A stretch of 46,184 bases of DNA from NCBI GenBank assembly GCA_934086395.1, contig CAKOIE010000008.1, forward strand, positions 1 to 46,184. Reading direction: 5' to 3'. This DNA is from an uncultured Bacilli bacterium (GTDB lineage: Bacteria > Bacillota_I > Bacilli_A > RF39 > UBA660). A program made the position numbers and the translations under genes. The notes below the pieces were generated by a model. It was not told where the DNA came from. It ran no database searches and was given only the letters and a program-made list of their open reading frames with translations. Shown here in pieces: positions 18,367-26,889 of the stretch. Position 1 is the first letter of the stretch. Each line of letters starts with the position of its first letter.

Positions 18367-18480
18367 TTTTATTTCACCTAACCTATAGTGAAATTATATT
18401 ACTAAACACCCCCCCGTCAAGCGAAAAATTGTTCTTATTTTTTGAATTATAAATTTTTAATTTGTTATATATAACTTTTA
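17745..18480 (-). repeat. Near-identical promoter and N-terminal module, copy 3 of 3
   Basis: Matches 14430-15150 and 16000-16690. The AT-rich stretch upstream of the promoter is shared as well, including with the G-run promoters at 20150 and 40620. Confidence 0.8.
18393..18420 (-). promoter_or_regulatory. G-run promoter of surface gene 3 (7 G, spacer 16)
   Basis: -35 TTGACG at 18420-18415 and -10 TATAAT at 18398-18393 on the minus strand. The G run is at 18415-18409, followed by TG instead of the C seen in genes 1 and 2, so the spacer edge itself also varies. Confidence 0.75.
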
Positions 18481-18502
18481 GCAGATTAATTTATACAATT
18501 TT

Positions 18503-20137
18503 TTAACTTATATAATTAGATGAAACTAAACTAATTCTAGCATAACCATTACCATTATGTCCTTTACCAGTTTCATAATATCCACCACCTGGTTTAGGCA
18601 TTTGTTTTAGTTCACCTTTTACATTTGTCCAATTATAACCATTACCATCTATCATTACAGTATCAGTAAATTGTAAACCACTATAATGAATACTTTGTCC
18701 AGTATGAATTAAATTACTATCTGTACTTTCCTCTTTAATAGCGTCACATCCATTATGCCCTGAAATGAATGATGATCCTCCACCAGAGTTTGTAGCCCAA
18801 CCTCCTGCACCACCATAATAGCCACTTCCACCAGAAGTAGTATCACGATCTGCAAATCCAAAATAATATTTTGTTTGAGACCCACCACTTGATGATTTGT
18901 TGTTGCCAGAGCCACCATATGCAGTTAGTCCTCCAGCGGATCCGCCCGATCCATCATAACTAAAATAATAGCCTCCACCTGCTCCTGCAACCATGATTCT
19001 AGATTTTAAACTATTAAAATCATCCCATTCATTACCAGTTAATAATCTAACATCAGTTGCTCCGCCTCCGCCAGAACAAGAACCAATTTTATTTCCATTA
19101 AAAGAACTATTTGGATTATTTTCATAGCAAGAACCACTTTCATATGTAGAGTGTTCCCCTACAAATACATGTAAATACGTACCCTTTTTTAAATATATAT
19201 TTCCTTCAGTATAACCTCCAAGTCCACCATTTGATCCACCACCACTTGCACCCCATAAAGCTATTTTATAAATCCCATCTACTGGTGTAATAAATGTATA
19301 ATGTGGATTACTATTTTCACTAGTTGGTTTAATAAATTCATAATTATAAACACTAGAACTACTATAATTTGCGTTTATTGTAGTTAAATCATTAATAGTT
19401 AGTTTATTATCTATTATCTTTCCATTCCCACTTTTTACACTCCAACCTGTAAAAAAAGATCCATTTTGTGATGTTTGAACAGGTAATTCATATTCCTTAT
19501 TCTTCTCATATTTAAAACTTTTATTTATATTATGTTTATCATCAACTATTGTTAAATTAACAAGTTCAGTTGGTTTTTCTATTGTTATATAAGCCGATAA
19601 TTGTTTTCCCATATCTTCATTTTGACTTGTATATATTTTATTAGGAAAAGATATAGTTAATGTATAACTATGTGTTACTCCATTTATATAATCTCCATCT
19701 TTATCAAAAGTACCATATCCTAAACTTACAATACTTTTACCACTTTTTAATGTATTAGGCATAACATATGCAATTGTTCCATTATTTGAAGGATTGTTTC
19801 CCTCAATCTCATAATTTATTGCTCCATCACTAAATGTATTTTTTTCTACTACAAGTTTAATACCATAACTCATTAAATCACTATAATCTTTTCCTGTATT
19901 ATTTCTTCCAGTTAAACTAAATTCTTTTTTTAATGTCCACCCAGGTAAAACAGAAGTTGCATTTATTTGACTACTACCATTTTCATATGTTAAATCTACA
20001 CTACCACTATTAAAAACTATAGTAGATACTTGTTCATTTCCATTTATAACAGGAGCTAAATAAGCCGCCGTTACTCCAATAACTAACGTTAATAATAATC
20101 CAACAACCATTGTTATAATCAATATTTTTTTCTTCAT
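18503..20137 (-). CDS. Surface protein with TasA-like N-terminus and glycine-rich domain (gene 4)
   Basis: The ATG at 20137 is preferred over the in-frame GTG at 20152 because it gives a normal signal start (MKKKILIITMVVGLLL); 544 residues. The signal segment ends VTAAYLAPV. A TasA/camelysin-like domain is at about 35-190, an InlB/Flg_new-like beta-grasp repeat at about 193-265 (FFTGWSVKSGNGK), and a glycine-rich domain at about 275-540 with many GG/GGG runs and six or more cysteines, similar to the Gly_rich domain of receptor-like proteins. It shares the promoter and leader with genes 1-3 but not their N-terminal sequence, so it joined the family by promoter sharing. Role inferred: cell-surface protein. 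Confidence 0.68.
   Translation of the reverse strand: MKKKILIITMVVGLLLTLVIGVTAAYLAPVINGNEQVSTIVFNSGSVDLTYENGSSQINATSVLPGWTLKKEFSLTGRNNTGKDYSDLMSYGIKLVVEKNTFSDGAINYEIEGNNPSNNGTIAYVMPNTLKSGKSIVSLGYGTFDKDGDYINGVTHSYTLTISFPNKIYTSQNEDMGKQLSAYITIEKPTELVNLTIVDDKHNINKSFKYEKNKEYELPVQTSQNGSFFTGWSVKSGNGKIIDNKLTINDLTTINANYSSSSVYNYEFIKPTSENSNPHYTFITPVDGIYKIALWGASGGGSNGGLGGYTEGNIYLKKGTYLHVFVGEHSTYESGSCYENNPNSSFNGNKIGSCSGGGGATDVRLLTGNEWDDFNSLKSRIMVAGAGGGYYFSYDGSGGSAGGLTAYGGSGNNKSSSGGSQTKYYFGFADRDTTSGGSGYYGGAGGWATNSGGGSSFISGHNGCDAIKEESTDSNLIHTGQSIHYSGLQFTDTVMIDGNGYNWTNVKGELKQMPKPGGGYYETGKGHNGNGYARISLVSSNYIS
20068..20092 (-). promoter_or_regulatory. Boundary note: within gene 4 signal-peptide coding region, no site called
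   Basis: This stretch is signal-peptide coding sequence of gene 4 and carries no regulatory site. The gene's promoter is at 20168-20192. Confidence 0.05.
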
Positions 20138-20167
20138 AATAAAAAATTTCACCTAACCTATAGTGAA

Positions 20168-20192
20168 ATTATATTACTAAACCCCCCGTCAA
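20168..20192 (-). promoter_or_regulatory. G-run promoter of surface gene 4 (6 G, spacer 13)
   Basis: -35 TTGACG at 20192-20187 and -10 TATAAT at 20173-20168 on the minus strand. The G run is 6 (20187-20182) and two neighbouring bases are also absent, so the spacer is only 13, predicting a weak or silent promoter in this cell population. It lies within 45 bases of the rmuC stop. Confidence 0.72.
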
Positions 20193-20210
20193 GCGAAAAA
20201 ATGTTTGTTT

Positions 20211-21272
20211 TTATTCCTTATGATCAAGTAAATTTACATTATTAATTGAATCAAATCTTTTAGTTATTTTCTCAGTTGTTGTATGAATATCTTCAACATC
20301 TTTACTAACAGTATTAATACTTCTTGATAACTTATCCCATCTTTCACGATATCTACTAAATTCAACACCTAACTTAGTTAATTCTTCATGAATAACTTTA
20401 GCATATTTATCTCTTTCCATATTCATAACAACCATATTAATAATAGTTAATGTACTCATCAAAGTAGTTGGTCCTGCTATCCAAACATTAGATTTATAAG
20501 AATATTCTAATAAATCAGGATGATATGCATTAATCTCCGCAAATATTGCTTCAGCTGGTAAAAATAATATAGCTTCTGGTGCTGTTTCTCCCGAAATAAT
20601 ATACTTAGTTCTAATAGCGTCAATATGTTTTTTAACATCTGCCTTAAACGCTTTTAGTGCCGCATCTCTCTCAGTCTTAGGTAAATTTCTATCAGTCATT
20701 ATCTCATAATGTTCTAAAGGAAATTTTGAATCTATACAAATAGTTCCTAAAGGACTAGGAGCATAAATAACAGCATCAGCAATATATCCATTTTTCATAG
20801 TAACTTGCGTATTATATACCTTCTTAACATCACCAAACACACTAGATAAAATATAATTTAAATTAGTTTCCCCAAATATACCTCTTGTCTTTTTATCAGT
20901 TAAAACAGACTGTAAACTAATAATATCTTGACTTAAATTATCTATCTTCTTTTGTGCTTCATCTATCTTCCCAATTCTTTCTAAAACTGTACTAAAAGTC
21001 TTATTAGTCTTTTCAAAATTAACATCTAATCTTTCATTAACTTTATCATTAATATAATTAAGTCTTTGTTCTATAACCATATTAGTTTCTTTAAAATCTC
21101 TATCAATATCTTTACTAAATTCATATTTAAAATCACCTAAAGACTTAGTAAAATTAGTTTCAAACTTACCTAATCTTTCTATCATTTCATTATTATTATT
21201 TTTTCTCAATAAAGAAATAATTAATAAAATAATAACAATCACTAATAAACCAATAATAATATATTCTAACAT
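20211..21272 (-). CDS. rmuC: DNA recombination protein RmuC
   Basis: RmuC family proteins carry a PD-(D/E)XK-like nuclease core and limit inverted-repeat rearrangements. An N-terminal membrane helix (about 3-22) is followed by a long coiled coil (about 30-125) and the RmuC domain (about 130-320: RGIFGETNLNYIL, ADAVIYAP, CIDSKFPLEHYE, AILFLPAEAIFAE). 353 residues. The start codon is 6 bases after the end of the VTT-family gene, so the two are one operon. The G-run promoter of gene 4 lies directly downstream. Confidence 0.92.
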   Translation of the reverse strand: MLEYIIIGLLVIVIILLIISLLRKNNNNEMIERLGKFETNFTKSLGDFKYEFSKDIDRDFKETNMVIEQRLNYINDKVNERLDVNFEKTNKTFSTVLERIGKIDEAQKKIDNLSQDIISLQSVLTDKKTRGIFGETNLNYILSSVFGDVKKVYNTQVTMKNGYIADAVIYAPSPLGTICIDSKFPLEHYEIMTDRNLPKTERDAALKAFKADVKKHIDAIRTKYIISGETAPEAILFLPAEAIFAEINAYHPDLLEYSYKSNVWIAGPTTLMSTLTIINMVVMNMERDKYAKVIHEELTKLGVEFSRYRERWDKLSRSINTVSKDVEDIHTTTEKITKRFDSINNVNLLDHKE

Positions 21273-21278
21273 CTTAAT

Positions 21279-21866
21279 CTACTCCATTCTAAATTTCTTA
21301 CTTACTATTTTACTTATTATAAATGCAACTAACATAAATAAACCAATCTCTATTAATGTTACCGGATTATTTATGCTTTCTATTAAACTTGTACCAATAA
21401 ACTCCCAAAATACCACTAAAGATATCTTTCCAATAATAATACTTATTATATATTTTTTCTTATCAATTCCCGCAAGTCCAGCTGCAATATTTACTAAAAA
21501 CGCTGGTGTAAATGGCATTGCTACTATTAAAGCTAATTCTTCTAACTTTAACTTTTGAATTTGTTTAGTAATTCTTTTTAACTTTTTATGTTCACTTTTA
21601 TCTAACATATTATAATAGTGTTTCTTTAATTTATTTGAACAAAATAAATACGATATATAACATCCCACACAAGTAAGAACATAACTTACTATAAATCCCG
21701 GTACATATCCCATATAATAAGCATTTACTGTAATAAATAATGATAAAGGAAGTATTGGAAATATACTTTCTATCACAATAAGAAAGCATGCTAAAATAGG
21801 AGCAAATGCACCTAAATCATTCATAACATTTTCTACTATTGTATTTACAAACTCAAATATATTCAT
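21279..21866 (-). CDS. VTT-domain (DedA/TVP38-like) membrane protein
   Basis: Polytopic membrane protein of the DedA/TVP38/TMEM64 (VTT) group, some of which scramble or flip lipids. The ATG at 21866 gives 195 residues; the upstream in-frame TTG at 21884 is less likely. Several hydrophobic segments and the conserved re-entrant region (AMPFTPAFLVNIAAGLAG, then IGKISLVVFWEFIG) are visible. No Shine-Dalgarno is seen; instead TATAAT lies six bases before the ATG, suggesting a leaderless transcript. Confidence 0.75.
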   Translation of the reverse strand: MNIFEFVNTIVENVMNDLGAFAPILACFLIVIESIFPILPLSLFITVNAYYMGYVPGFIVSYVLTCVGCYISYLFCSNKLKKHYYNMLDKSEHKKLKRITKQIQKLKLEELALIVAMPFTPAFLVNIAAGLAGIDKKKYIISIIIGKISLVVFWEFIGTSLIESINNPVTLIEIGLFMLVAFIISKIVSKKFRME

Positions 21867-21913
21867 AATATGATTATAAAACAAAATACTATTTATTTAA
21901 AGAAACTTTACAC

Positions 21914-21938
21914 AAAAAAAGATAGACTTAACTATCTT
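21914..21938 (-). terminator. Terminator of the lysozyme-like gene
   Basis: Minus strand AAGATAG pairs with CTATCTT (loop TTAAGT), followed by TTTTT. It overlaps the last codons of the upstream gene. Confidence 0.8.
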
Positions 21939-22533
21939 CTATAATTGTATTTTTTATATCATTATAATAATTATTTACTTTAAAAGCCCAAGAAGTACTT
22001 TCAGCATACTTTGGATTCATCTTTTCCGCTGTATCTAAACCAACACTATAATAATTATAATAAACTAAATCTAAATAAGATTTTATCCCCTCTTCTAAGC
22101 TATCAAATCTTTTATATGCTCCACCATTACAAGAAGGACTTCCCTTTATCCCTCCAATATTATTACAACTTCTAGCAAGAGTAGAACATCCCCACTTACA
22201 TCCTGTTTCTAAATTTACTATAGCAACTGCTAAATAAGGATCTAATCCTGTTTCTTCTGTATACCTAGCAAAATGTTCTCCCATTCCTTCTAAATCACTA
22301 TATAAATTCTTATTTAACTTTAAAGTAAGTTCATCTACTGTTAAATCATCCCATACAACTTTTCTTGTTGTAGTTGTTGATACCTCTTCAGTAGTAGTTA
22401 TATTTTCATCTACATTAGCGATAACCTCAAATTCTTTATTTTTATCATTTACTTTTATCATTACTCCACTTAATATTATAAGTAAGCAAAAACAAAAACT
22501 TATTATTAAATCTCCATTAATTTTCTTTTTCAT
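21928..22533 (-). CDS. Membrane-anchored glucosaminidase/lysozyme-like protein
   Basis: Probable peptidoglycan hydrolase. The ATG at 22533 gives about 201 residues, from MKKKINGD. A signal/membrane segment is at about 6-25, a Thr-rich linker (TTTEEVSTTTTRK) at about 43-60, then a lysozyme-like domain with AVAIVNLETGCKWGCS (Glu as candidate catalytic residue) and NNIGGIKGSPSC. The NN-x-GGIKG pattern is typical of GH73/glucosaminidase-type domains. No Shine-Dalgarno is present; TATAAT ends seven bases before the ATG, so translation may be leaderless. Confidence 0.72.
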   Translation of the reverse strand: MKKKINGDLIISFCFCLLIILSGVMIKVNDKNKEFEVIANVDENITTTEEVSTTTTRKVVWDDLTVDELTLKLNKNLYSDLEGMGEHFARYTEETGLDPYLAVAIVNLETGCKWGCSTLARSCNNIGGIKGSPSCNGGAYKRFDSLEEGIKSYLDLVYYNYYSVGLDTAEKMNPKYAESTSWAFKVNNYYNDIKNTIIEDS

Positions 22534-22540
22534 AAAAACT

Positions 22541-22568
22541 ATTATACCATACATATATTTTTATGCAA
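22541..22568 (-). promoter_or_regulatory. Promoter giving a probable leaderless mRNA (lysozyme-like gene)
   Basis: On the minus strand TTGCAT is followed by a 16-base spacer and TATAAT, and only AGTTTTT separates the -10 box from the ATG. The start point would fall at or next to the start codon. Confidence 0.55.
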
Positions 22569-22598
22569 GTTGAACTAATTTGTTTCCAATAATTGGAA

Positions 22599-24344
22599 TT
22601 AATACCACTTATTAACTATATCTACACTTGTAGATTTAGGCATTGGATTAGGAAGTTCTAATTTAACTAATAATGGTACTTTAAATGAAGAACCAAACAC
22701 AATAGCAGTTCCTGGTAATAAATTTTTAATTTTTTCAATAGTCTCAACACTTACATTACTAGAAATACTACTAATTATATTTATATCACTTGGATGAAAT
22801 ATTTTAAACGTAATAAAATTAGAACACTGAGATAAACATGTTATTGATAACTCACAAGGTCTTTGCGTAATAAATCCTAACAAAATACCATATTTTCTTC
22901 CTTCCTTAGCGATACGATCAAAAATATTATATCCTAAAACATCAACATCACTATCAATTTGAACATATCTATGAGCTTCTTCTAAAATAACATGAATAGG
23001 AAAAGAAGCTCTCTCCTTTAAATTAGTTACATAATTAAAAAATATTCTAGTATATATTTTAGTTAATACCTTAATGAATCTTTCTTCTACATTATTTAAA
23101 TTAAAATTAATAATTTGATAATGTTTTTCTCCATAAAATAATCTTTCTACAAATTCTTTTTTAGTAATTTTTTCTTTTCCTTCATCAAAGAATTTTCTAT
23201 TATCTGAATTAAGTATTTGTTGTAATCTTACTTTCAATCCATTTAATTCATCATATATTCTTTCACTCTTTAAAGCACCTTCACTAATTAATGCAAAATC
23301 AAGAGCATAATAAATATCTTCTAAACCATACTTTATATTATGATTTATACTAATATTTGATAAATCTAACTGATTATATTGTTCTAAATAATTAATAATT
23401 AAATCTAGTGCTGCCATTTTCCCACTTGTATCTATATTCATACATTGTCTAAAAGTTCTTGTATATCCTGGTTGAACTATTGGTGTTTCTAGATTTAAAT
23501 CCTTTGTATTATATCTTGTTAAAATTGCTATTATTTGATCTCTTATTTGATTTGGATTTCTACCACTAGATAATATATCTAATAAACTTTGAGCAATAAT
23601 TTCCGTTTTATATTCTTGTACTTTATCATCTAAACTATTAAAGATATATACAAGTTTTAAAGTCTTTTCAAGTATTGGTAATTGACTAGAAGATTTTACA
23701 TTCAATAAAAGAGCTAAATCATCTATATCTAAAAAATAAGCAGGTATATTAATACTATCATAACCATCATCCATACTATATGATTTATATCCTAAATTAG
23801 GTATATTATTAGCGTTTTTAAATGCTTCATTATATTCTCCAAAAACATCAAATAAAACTATATGAGCATTTTCTGGCACCCCTGCTTTATTATCTTGAAA
23901 TATATTTTGTAAAATACGAGCAACTCCACAAGACTTACCACTACCACTATTACCTAATATTGCAAAATGATTAGAAAAAAAATCATTTAAATTAATATTC
24001 ACATTAAAATTTTCATATATAACTGACTTTCCTAAATGAACACTAGCTTTATCACTATCATCTTGTTTTCCAATTAATAATTCTAATTCTTGTTTATAAA
24101 CAATTCTAGGAATACATTGAAAAGCAGGTTTTCTCATAATACCTGGATAAAATACATTATTTCTTATCTCTCCTATTAAAAATATTTTAATTATATCTTT
24201 ATTTACAGACAATACTTCTCCAACAACTTTTCTATTTACTTCTTCAAACACAACATGAACATTTAATATATTATTTTTTAATTCATGAGTACTATTTTCT
24301 ACATATACATAATTATCTATAATTTCGGTTATTTTACCAAACAT
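22599..24344 (-). CDS. HerA-like (DUF87) ATPase
   Basis: ATPase of the HerA/FtsK superfamily. An N-terminal beta-barrel (about 1-100, with GMFGKITEI at the very start from an earlier in-frame TTG) is followed by Walker A GNSGSGKSCG near residue 135 and Walker B HVILEEAHRYVQ near 455. An arginine-finger-type segment (FIT-QRPCELS) and the C-terminal clamp follow. The ATG at 24344 gives 581 residues. Bacterial homologues are linked to DNA end processing or defence, but no NurA nuclease or SIR2 partner is adjacent; the neighbour is a wall hydrolase. Housekeeping role unresolved. Confidence 0.82.
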   Translation of the reverse strand: MFGKITEIIDNYVYVENSTHELKNNILNVHVVFEEVNRKVVGEVLSVNKDIIKIFLIGEIRNNVFYPGIMRKPAFQCIPRIVYKQELELLIGKQDDSDKASVHLGKSVIYENFNVNINLNDFFSNHFAILGNSGSGKSCGVARILQNIFQDNKAGVPENAHIVLFDVFGEYNEAFKNANNIPNLGYKSYSMDDGYDSINIPAYFLDIDDLALLLNVKSSSQLPILEKTLKLVYIFNSLDDKVQEYKTEIIAQSLLDILSSGRNPNQIRDQIIAILTRYNTKDLNLETPIVQPGYTRTFRQCMNIDTSGKMAALDLIINYLEQYNQLDLSNISINHNIKYGLEDIYYALDFALISEGALKSERIYDELNGLKVRLQQILNSDNRKFFDEGKEKITKKEFVERLFYGEKHYQIINFNLNNVEERFIKVLTKIYTRIFFNYVTNLKERASFPIHVILEEAHRYVQIDSDVDVLGYNIFDRIAKEGRKYGILLGFITQRPCELSITCLSQCSNFITFKIFHPSDINIISSISSNVSVETIEKIKNLLPGTAIVFGSSFKVPLLVKLELPNPMPKSTSVDIVNKWY

Positions 24345-24391
24345 GCCTATCAACCCTTATTCTATCATAAATTCTATCACAAAAATTTAAT

Positions 24392-24414
24392 TAAAAAAAG
24401 AGGTTACCCTCTTA
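24392..24414 (-). terminator. Terminator of the YjcZ-like pair
   Basis: Minus strand AAGAGG, loop GTAA, CCTCTT and then a T-run. Strong intrinsic terminator directly after the 24418-24525 gene. Confidence 0.85.
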
Positions 24415-24417
24415 TAT

Positions 24418-24525
24418 TTAATATACTAGAACTGAGCCAAGAATAATTGCAAGTAATATAAATAAAACTAAAACAATAAAAGCATCACTAACACTATTAT
24501 TCTTGCAACCTTTTTTACCTAGCAT
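24418..24525 (-). CDS. YjcZ-like small membrane protein (35 aa)
   Basis: Short gene translated by hand. It starts MLGKKGCKNNSVSDAF and continues into a single helix (FIVLVLFILLAIILGS) like the YjcZ/YhcZ-type micro-proteins of Bacilli, whose core is a VLFILL-I-I-G helix. TAAGGAGG lies 8 bases before the ATG. It is paired with a second such gene 17 bases upstream and followed by a strong terminator. Function unknown; homologues are often labelled sporulation proteins, which is not implied here. Confidence 0.75.
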   Translation of the reverse strand: MLGKKGCKNNSVSDAFIVLVLFILLAIILGSVLVY

Positions 24526-24542
24526 TTTAACGCCTCCTTACC

Positions 24543-24641
24543 CTAGATTACTGCAGCACCAACTATAATTACTAATAAAATAAACAATACAAGTATAAAT
24601 GCAGCACCACTTACACCGTTATTATTACAACAACCGTTCAT
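24543..24641 (-). CDS. YjcZ-like small membrane protein (32 aa)
   Basis: Hand-translated: MNGCCNNNGVSGAAF followed by the helix FILVLFILLVIIVGAA, a close match to the YjcZ family core. AAGGAGGGAG precedes the ATG. It is probably co-transcribed with the next gene, and its 5' side faces prsA, which is divergent. Confidence 0.8.
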   Translation of the reverse strand: MNGCCNNNGVSGAAFILVLFILLVIIVGAAVI

Positions 24642-24698
24642 AATCTCCCTCCTTTTCATCTCTCATTTTATTGTATTCAAAAAACCTAAGTAGTGTTC

Positions 24699-24727
24699 TT
24701 GTATTTTAGGAAATTGGTTGTTATAAT
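24699..24727 (+). promoter_or_regulatory. Promoter of prsA
   Basis: -35 TTGTAT at 24699-24704, 17-base spacer, -10 TATAAT at 24722-24727. TAGGAGG sits just before the ATG. Confidence 0.7.
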
Positions 24728-24744
24728 AGTCTTTAGGAGGGAAA

Positions 24745-25761
24745 ATGAAAAAGAAATTATTAATTTGTTTAGTTGTACTTGGCTTAACTAGTGGTTGTGG
24801 TAAGGTTACTACTTTACCTAACAAAGATGAAGCATTAGTATCATTTACTAATGAAAACTTAGGAATTAGTGCTGGTGATTTATATAGTAAAATTAAAAAT
24901 ACTGCATTATCTAGTTTACTTGATATGATTGATACTAAAATTTTATTAGATAAGTATCCAGACAAAGAAAGTGATGCTAATAAATACGTTGATGAACAAT
25001 ATAATTTAATCAAAACTAATTACAAAGATGAAAATGGTAAATTTGATGAATCTAAATTAAAAGAAGAAATTTATAATTATTATGGTATTACAGATATTGA
25101 TAAATTCAAAGATATCATTAGATTAAATTATTATCGTACTGAAGCAGTTAATGATTATGCTAAAGAAAGTATAACTGACAAACAAATTCAAAAGTATTAT
25201 GATGAAAATGTTTATGGTGATATTTCATGTAAACATATCCTAATTACTCCAGAAGTTACTGATAGTATGACTGATGATGAAAAAACTGCTGCTGACAAAG
25301 AAGCACTTAATAAAGCAAAAGATATTATCAAAAAACTTAAAAATGGAGAATCATTTGATGATCTTGCTAAAGAGTATTCTAATGATACTTCAAACAAAGA
25401 TAAAGGTGGAGATTTAGGCTATTTCAATACTGGTGATATGTTAGAAGAATTTGAAAAAGCTGCATTTGCACTAAAAAAAGGAAAATATACTACTACACCA
25501 GTAAAAACTAAATATGGTTATCATATCATTCTTAAAACTGATGAAAAAGAAAAACCATCTTTAGAAGATAAAAAAGATGAAATTATTAATACTTTAGCTA
25601 CTGAACTAAAATCAAGTGATTCAGCATTAAGTATCAATGCATTAGTTGAACTTAGAAAATCATATGGAATGAATATTCAAGATGATGAAATTAATAAACT
25701 ATATTCAACATATGTTTCAAATGCTTTATTAAAAGCTAAATCAAATAGTAGTTCAAAATAA
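24745..25761 (+). CDS. prsA: PrsA-like foldase lipoprotein (parvulin PPIase)
   Basis: Extracytoplasmic chaperone/peptidyl-prolyl isomerase that helps secreted proteins fold. A lipoprotein signal is at residues 1-18 with the lipobox LTSGC (Cys18). An N-terminal SurA-like helical region (about 30-145) precedes a PpiC rotamase domain (about 150-245: CKHILITPE, AKEYSNDTSNKDKGGDLGYFN, FEKAAFALKKGKYT, YGYHIILKTD). A charged C-terminal helix ends the 338 residues. It probably supports folding of the surface proteins encoded nearby. Confidence 0.92.
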   Translation: MKKKLLICLVVLGLTSGCGKVTTLPNKDEALVSFTNENLGISAGDLYSKIKNTALSSLLDMIDTKILLDKYPDKESDANKYVDEQYNLIKTNYKDENGKFDESKLKEEIYNYYGITDIDKFKDIIRLNYYRTEAVNDYAKESITDKQIQKYYDENVYGDISCKHILITPEVTDSMTDDEKTAADKEALNKAKDIIKKLKNGESFDDLAKEYSNDTSNKDKGGDLGYFNTGDMLEEFEKAAFALKKGKYTTTPVKTKYGYHIILKTDEKEKPSLEDKKDEIINTLATELKSSDSALSINALVELRKSYGMNIQDDEINKLYSTYVSNALLKAKSNSSSK

Positions 25762-25772
25762 GTAATCAAAAT

Positions 25773-25807
25773 AAAAAAATTATCTTGAAAATATAGATAA
25801 TTTTTTT
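25773..25807. terminator. Bidirectional terminator between prsA and a convergent gene
   Basis: AAAAAAATTATCT pairs with AGATAATTTTTTT, giving a T-run on either strand. prsA ends 11 bases before; the 25806-26108 gene ends at its edge. Confidence 0.85.
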
Positions 25808-26108
25808 ATTTTTTCTTTTTCTTTTCTTCTAATGCATATTTATTTAAAGATGTTTCTTTTACCTTAAGTAATTTATAATAAAACATAAATACAGCCAGCA
25901 TAATAATTGCATCTACTATGTAATCAAGAGTTTTACCACTAAAATAAAATCTAAAGTAAATATCAACTATAATTAAAAAGAAACATCCATAACATAGCAC
26001 TAAATAATAATTAATCTTTTTATATAAAGAACCAAATTTAGATCCTTTAATACTTTTTTTTAGTTCTTTTTTCTCTTCTTTACCTAATCTATCATAAAAT
26101 ATTTTCAT
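25806..26108 (-). CDS. Small two-helix membrane protein, unknown
   Basis: 100 residues, lysine-rich at both ends, with hydrophobic helices at about 32-52 and 61-80. Its start overlaps the 3' end of recX by 17 bases, so it is translated from the recX transcript. No family is recognised. Confidence 0.6.
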   Translation of the reverse strand: MKIFYDRLGKEEKKELKKSIKGSKFGSLYKKINYYLVLCYGCFFLIIVDIYFRFYFSGKTLDYIVDAIIMLAVFMFYYKLLKVKETSLNKYALEEKKKKK

Positions 26109-26853
26109 TTAAAACCTCACCTATTTCATCTTCTCTATAACCCTTTTGATATAATTTATTTTTAATAAAATAATATAACTCTTTATCACTATATTTCTTT
26201 TGATATTTATTTCTTATCTTATCTATATCTTTTTTTATAACTAAACTATTATCTATTTTAATATTACTTAGATAATCTTTAAACATCTCTTTTTCATAAC
26301 CTAAATTAATCAAATAATTACTTATATTAATTTTTAAACTATATTCATTATATTTTTTATTACTCTTAACCTTTTTATCTATAATTTTCTTTATTTTATC
26401 ATTAAAATCAAAATTTAAATATTTATCAATTTCTTCATCATCAAAGCCTAGCATCAAAAGTTCTCTCTTAATTTTAACAGGTCCATTTAATGTAAAATTA
26501 AATTTATCATTAACATAACTTTTAACATATAAATCTCTATTTAAATAATTATATTTATTTAATCTATCAATTGTTTTATCAATTATTTCTAAAGAAAATT
26601 CTTTCTTCTTTAAATAATCTCTAATCTCTTTTTCACATCTTAGCTTACTATTTAAATATTTTAAACTTAAATAATAACCTTCTAAACTTTTATTATACTT
26701 AATTATTTCTTCATATAATTTATCATTAAAACACTTACTAACTAATAAATTATATTTTAATATAACATCATCATAAAGTTTAATTTCTTCACCATTTTTA
26801 AACTTTAACTCATAAACATTTCCTTTTAATTTTTTAAACTCTTTGATTTCCAT
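26092..26853 (-). CDS. recX: Regulatory protein RecX
   Basis: RecX inhibits RecA filament growth. Repeated three-helix motifs are visible: LRCEKEIRDYLKKKEFS, INRLNKY-type segments, GPVKIKRELLMLGFDDEEIDKYL, and a C-terminal LYYFIKNKLYQKGYREDEI. 253 residues, close to the Bacillota long form. It ends in TGA (26092-26094), evidence that TGA terminates in this genome. No recA in the window. Confidence 0.88.
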   Translation of the reverse strand: MEIKEFKKLKGNVYELKFKNGEEIKLYDDVILKYNLLVSKCFNDKLYEEIIKYNKSLEGYYLSLKYLNSKLRCEKEIRDYLKKKEFSLEIIDKTIDRLNKYNYLNRDLYVKSYVNDKFNFTLNGPVKIKRELLMLGFDDEEIDKYLNFDFNDKIKKIIDKKVKSNKKYNEYSLKINISNYLINLGYEKEMFKDYLSNIKIDNSLVIKKDIDKIRNKYQKKYSDKELYYFIKNKLYQKGYREDEIGEVLNENIL

Positions 26854-26889
26854 AAACTTATTCTACATAATTATTATTTAAATATCAAC

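Noticed and set aside
20068..20092. Placeholder promoter entry within the gene 4 signal-peptide coding region
   Set aside because: No regulatory site is supported there; the low-confidence feature line is only a note, and the real promoter is at 20168-20192.
20211..24344. Defence island around rmuC and the HerA-like ATPase
   Set aside because: The genes between and around are wall and membrane functions; no nuclease, SIR2 or restriction partner is seen.
24663..25013. 116-residue minus-strand frame opposite prsA
   Set aside because: Lies opposite the well-supported PrsA signal and N-terminal region; no homology or start site.
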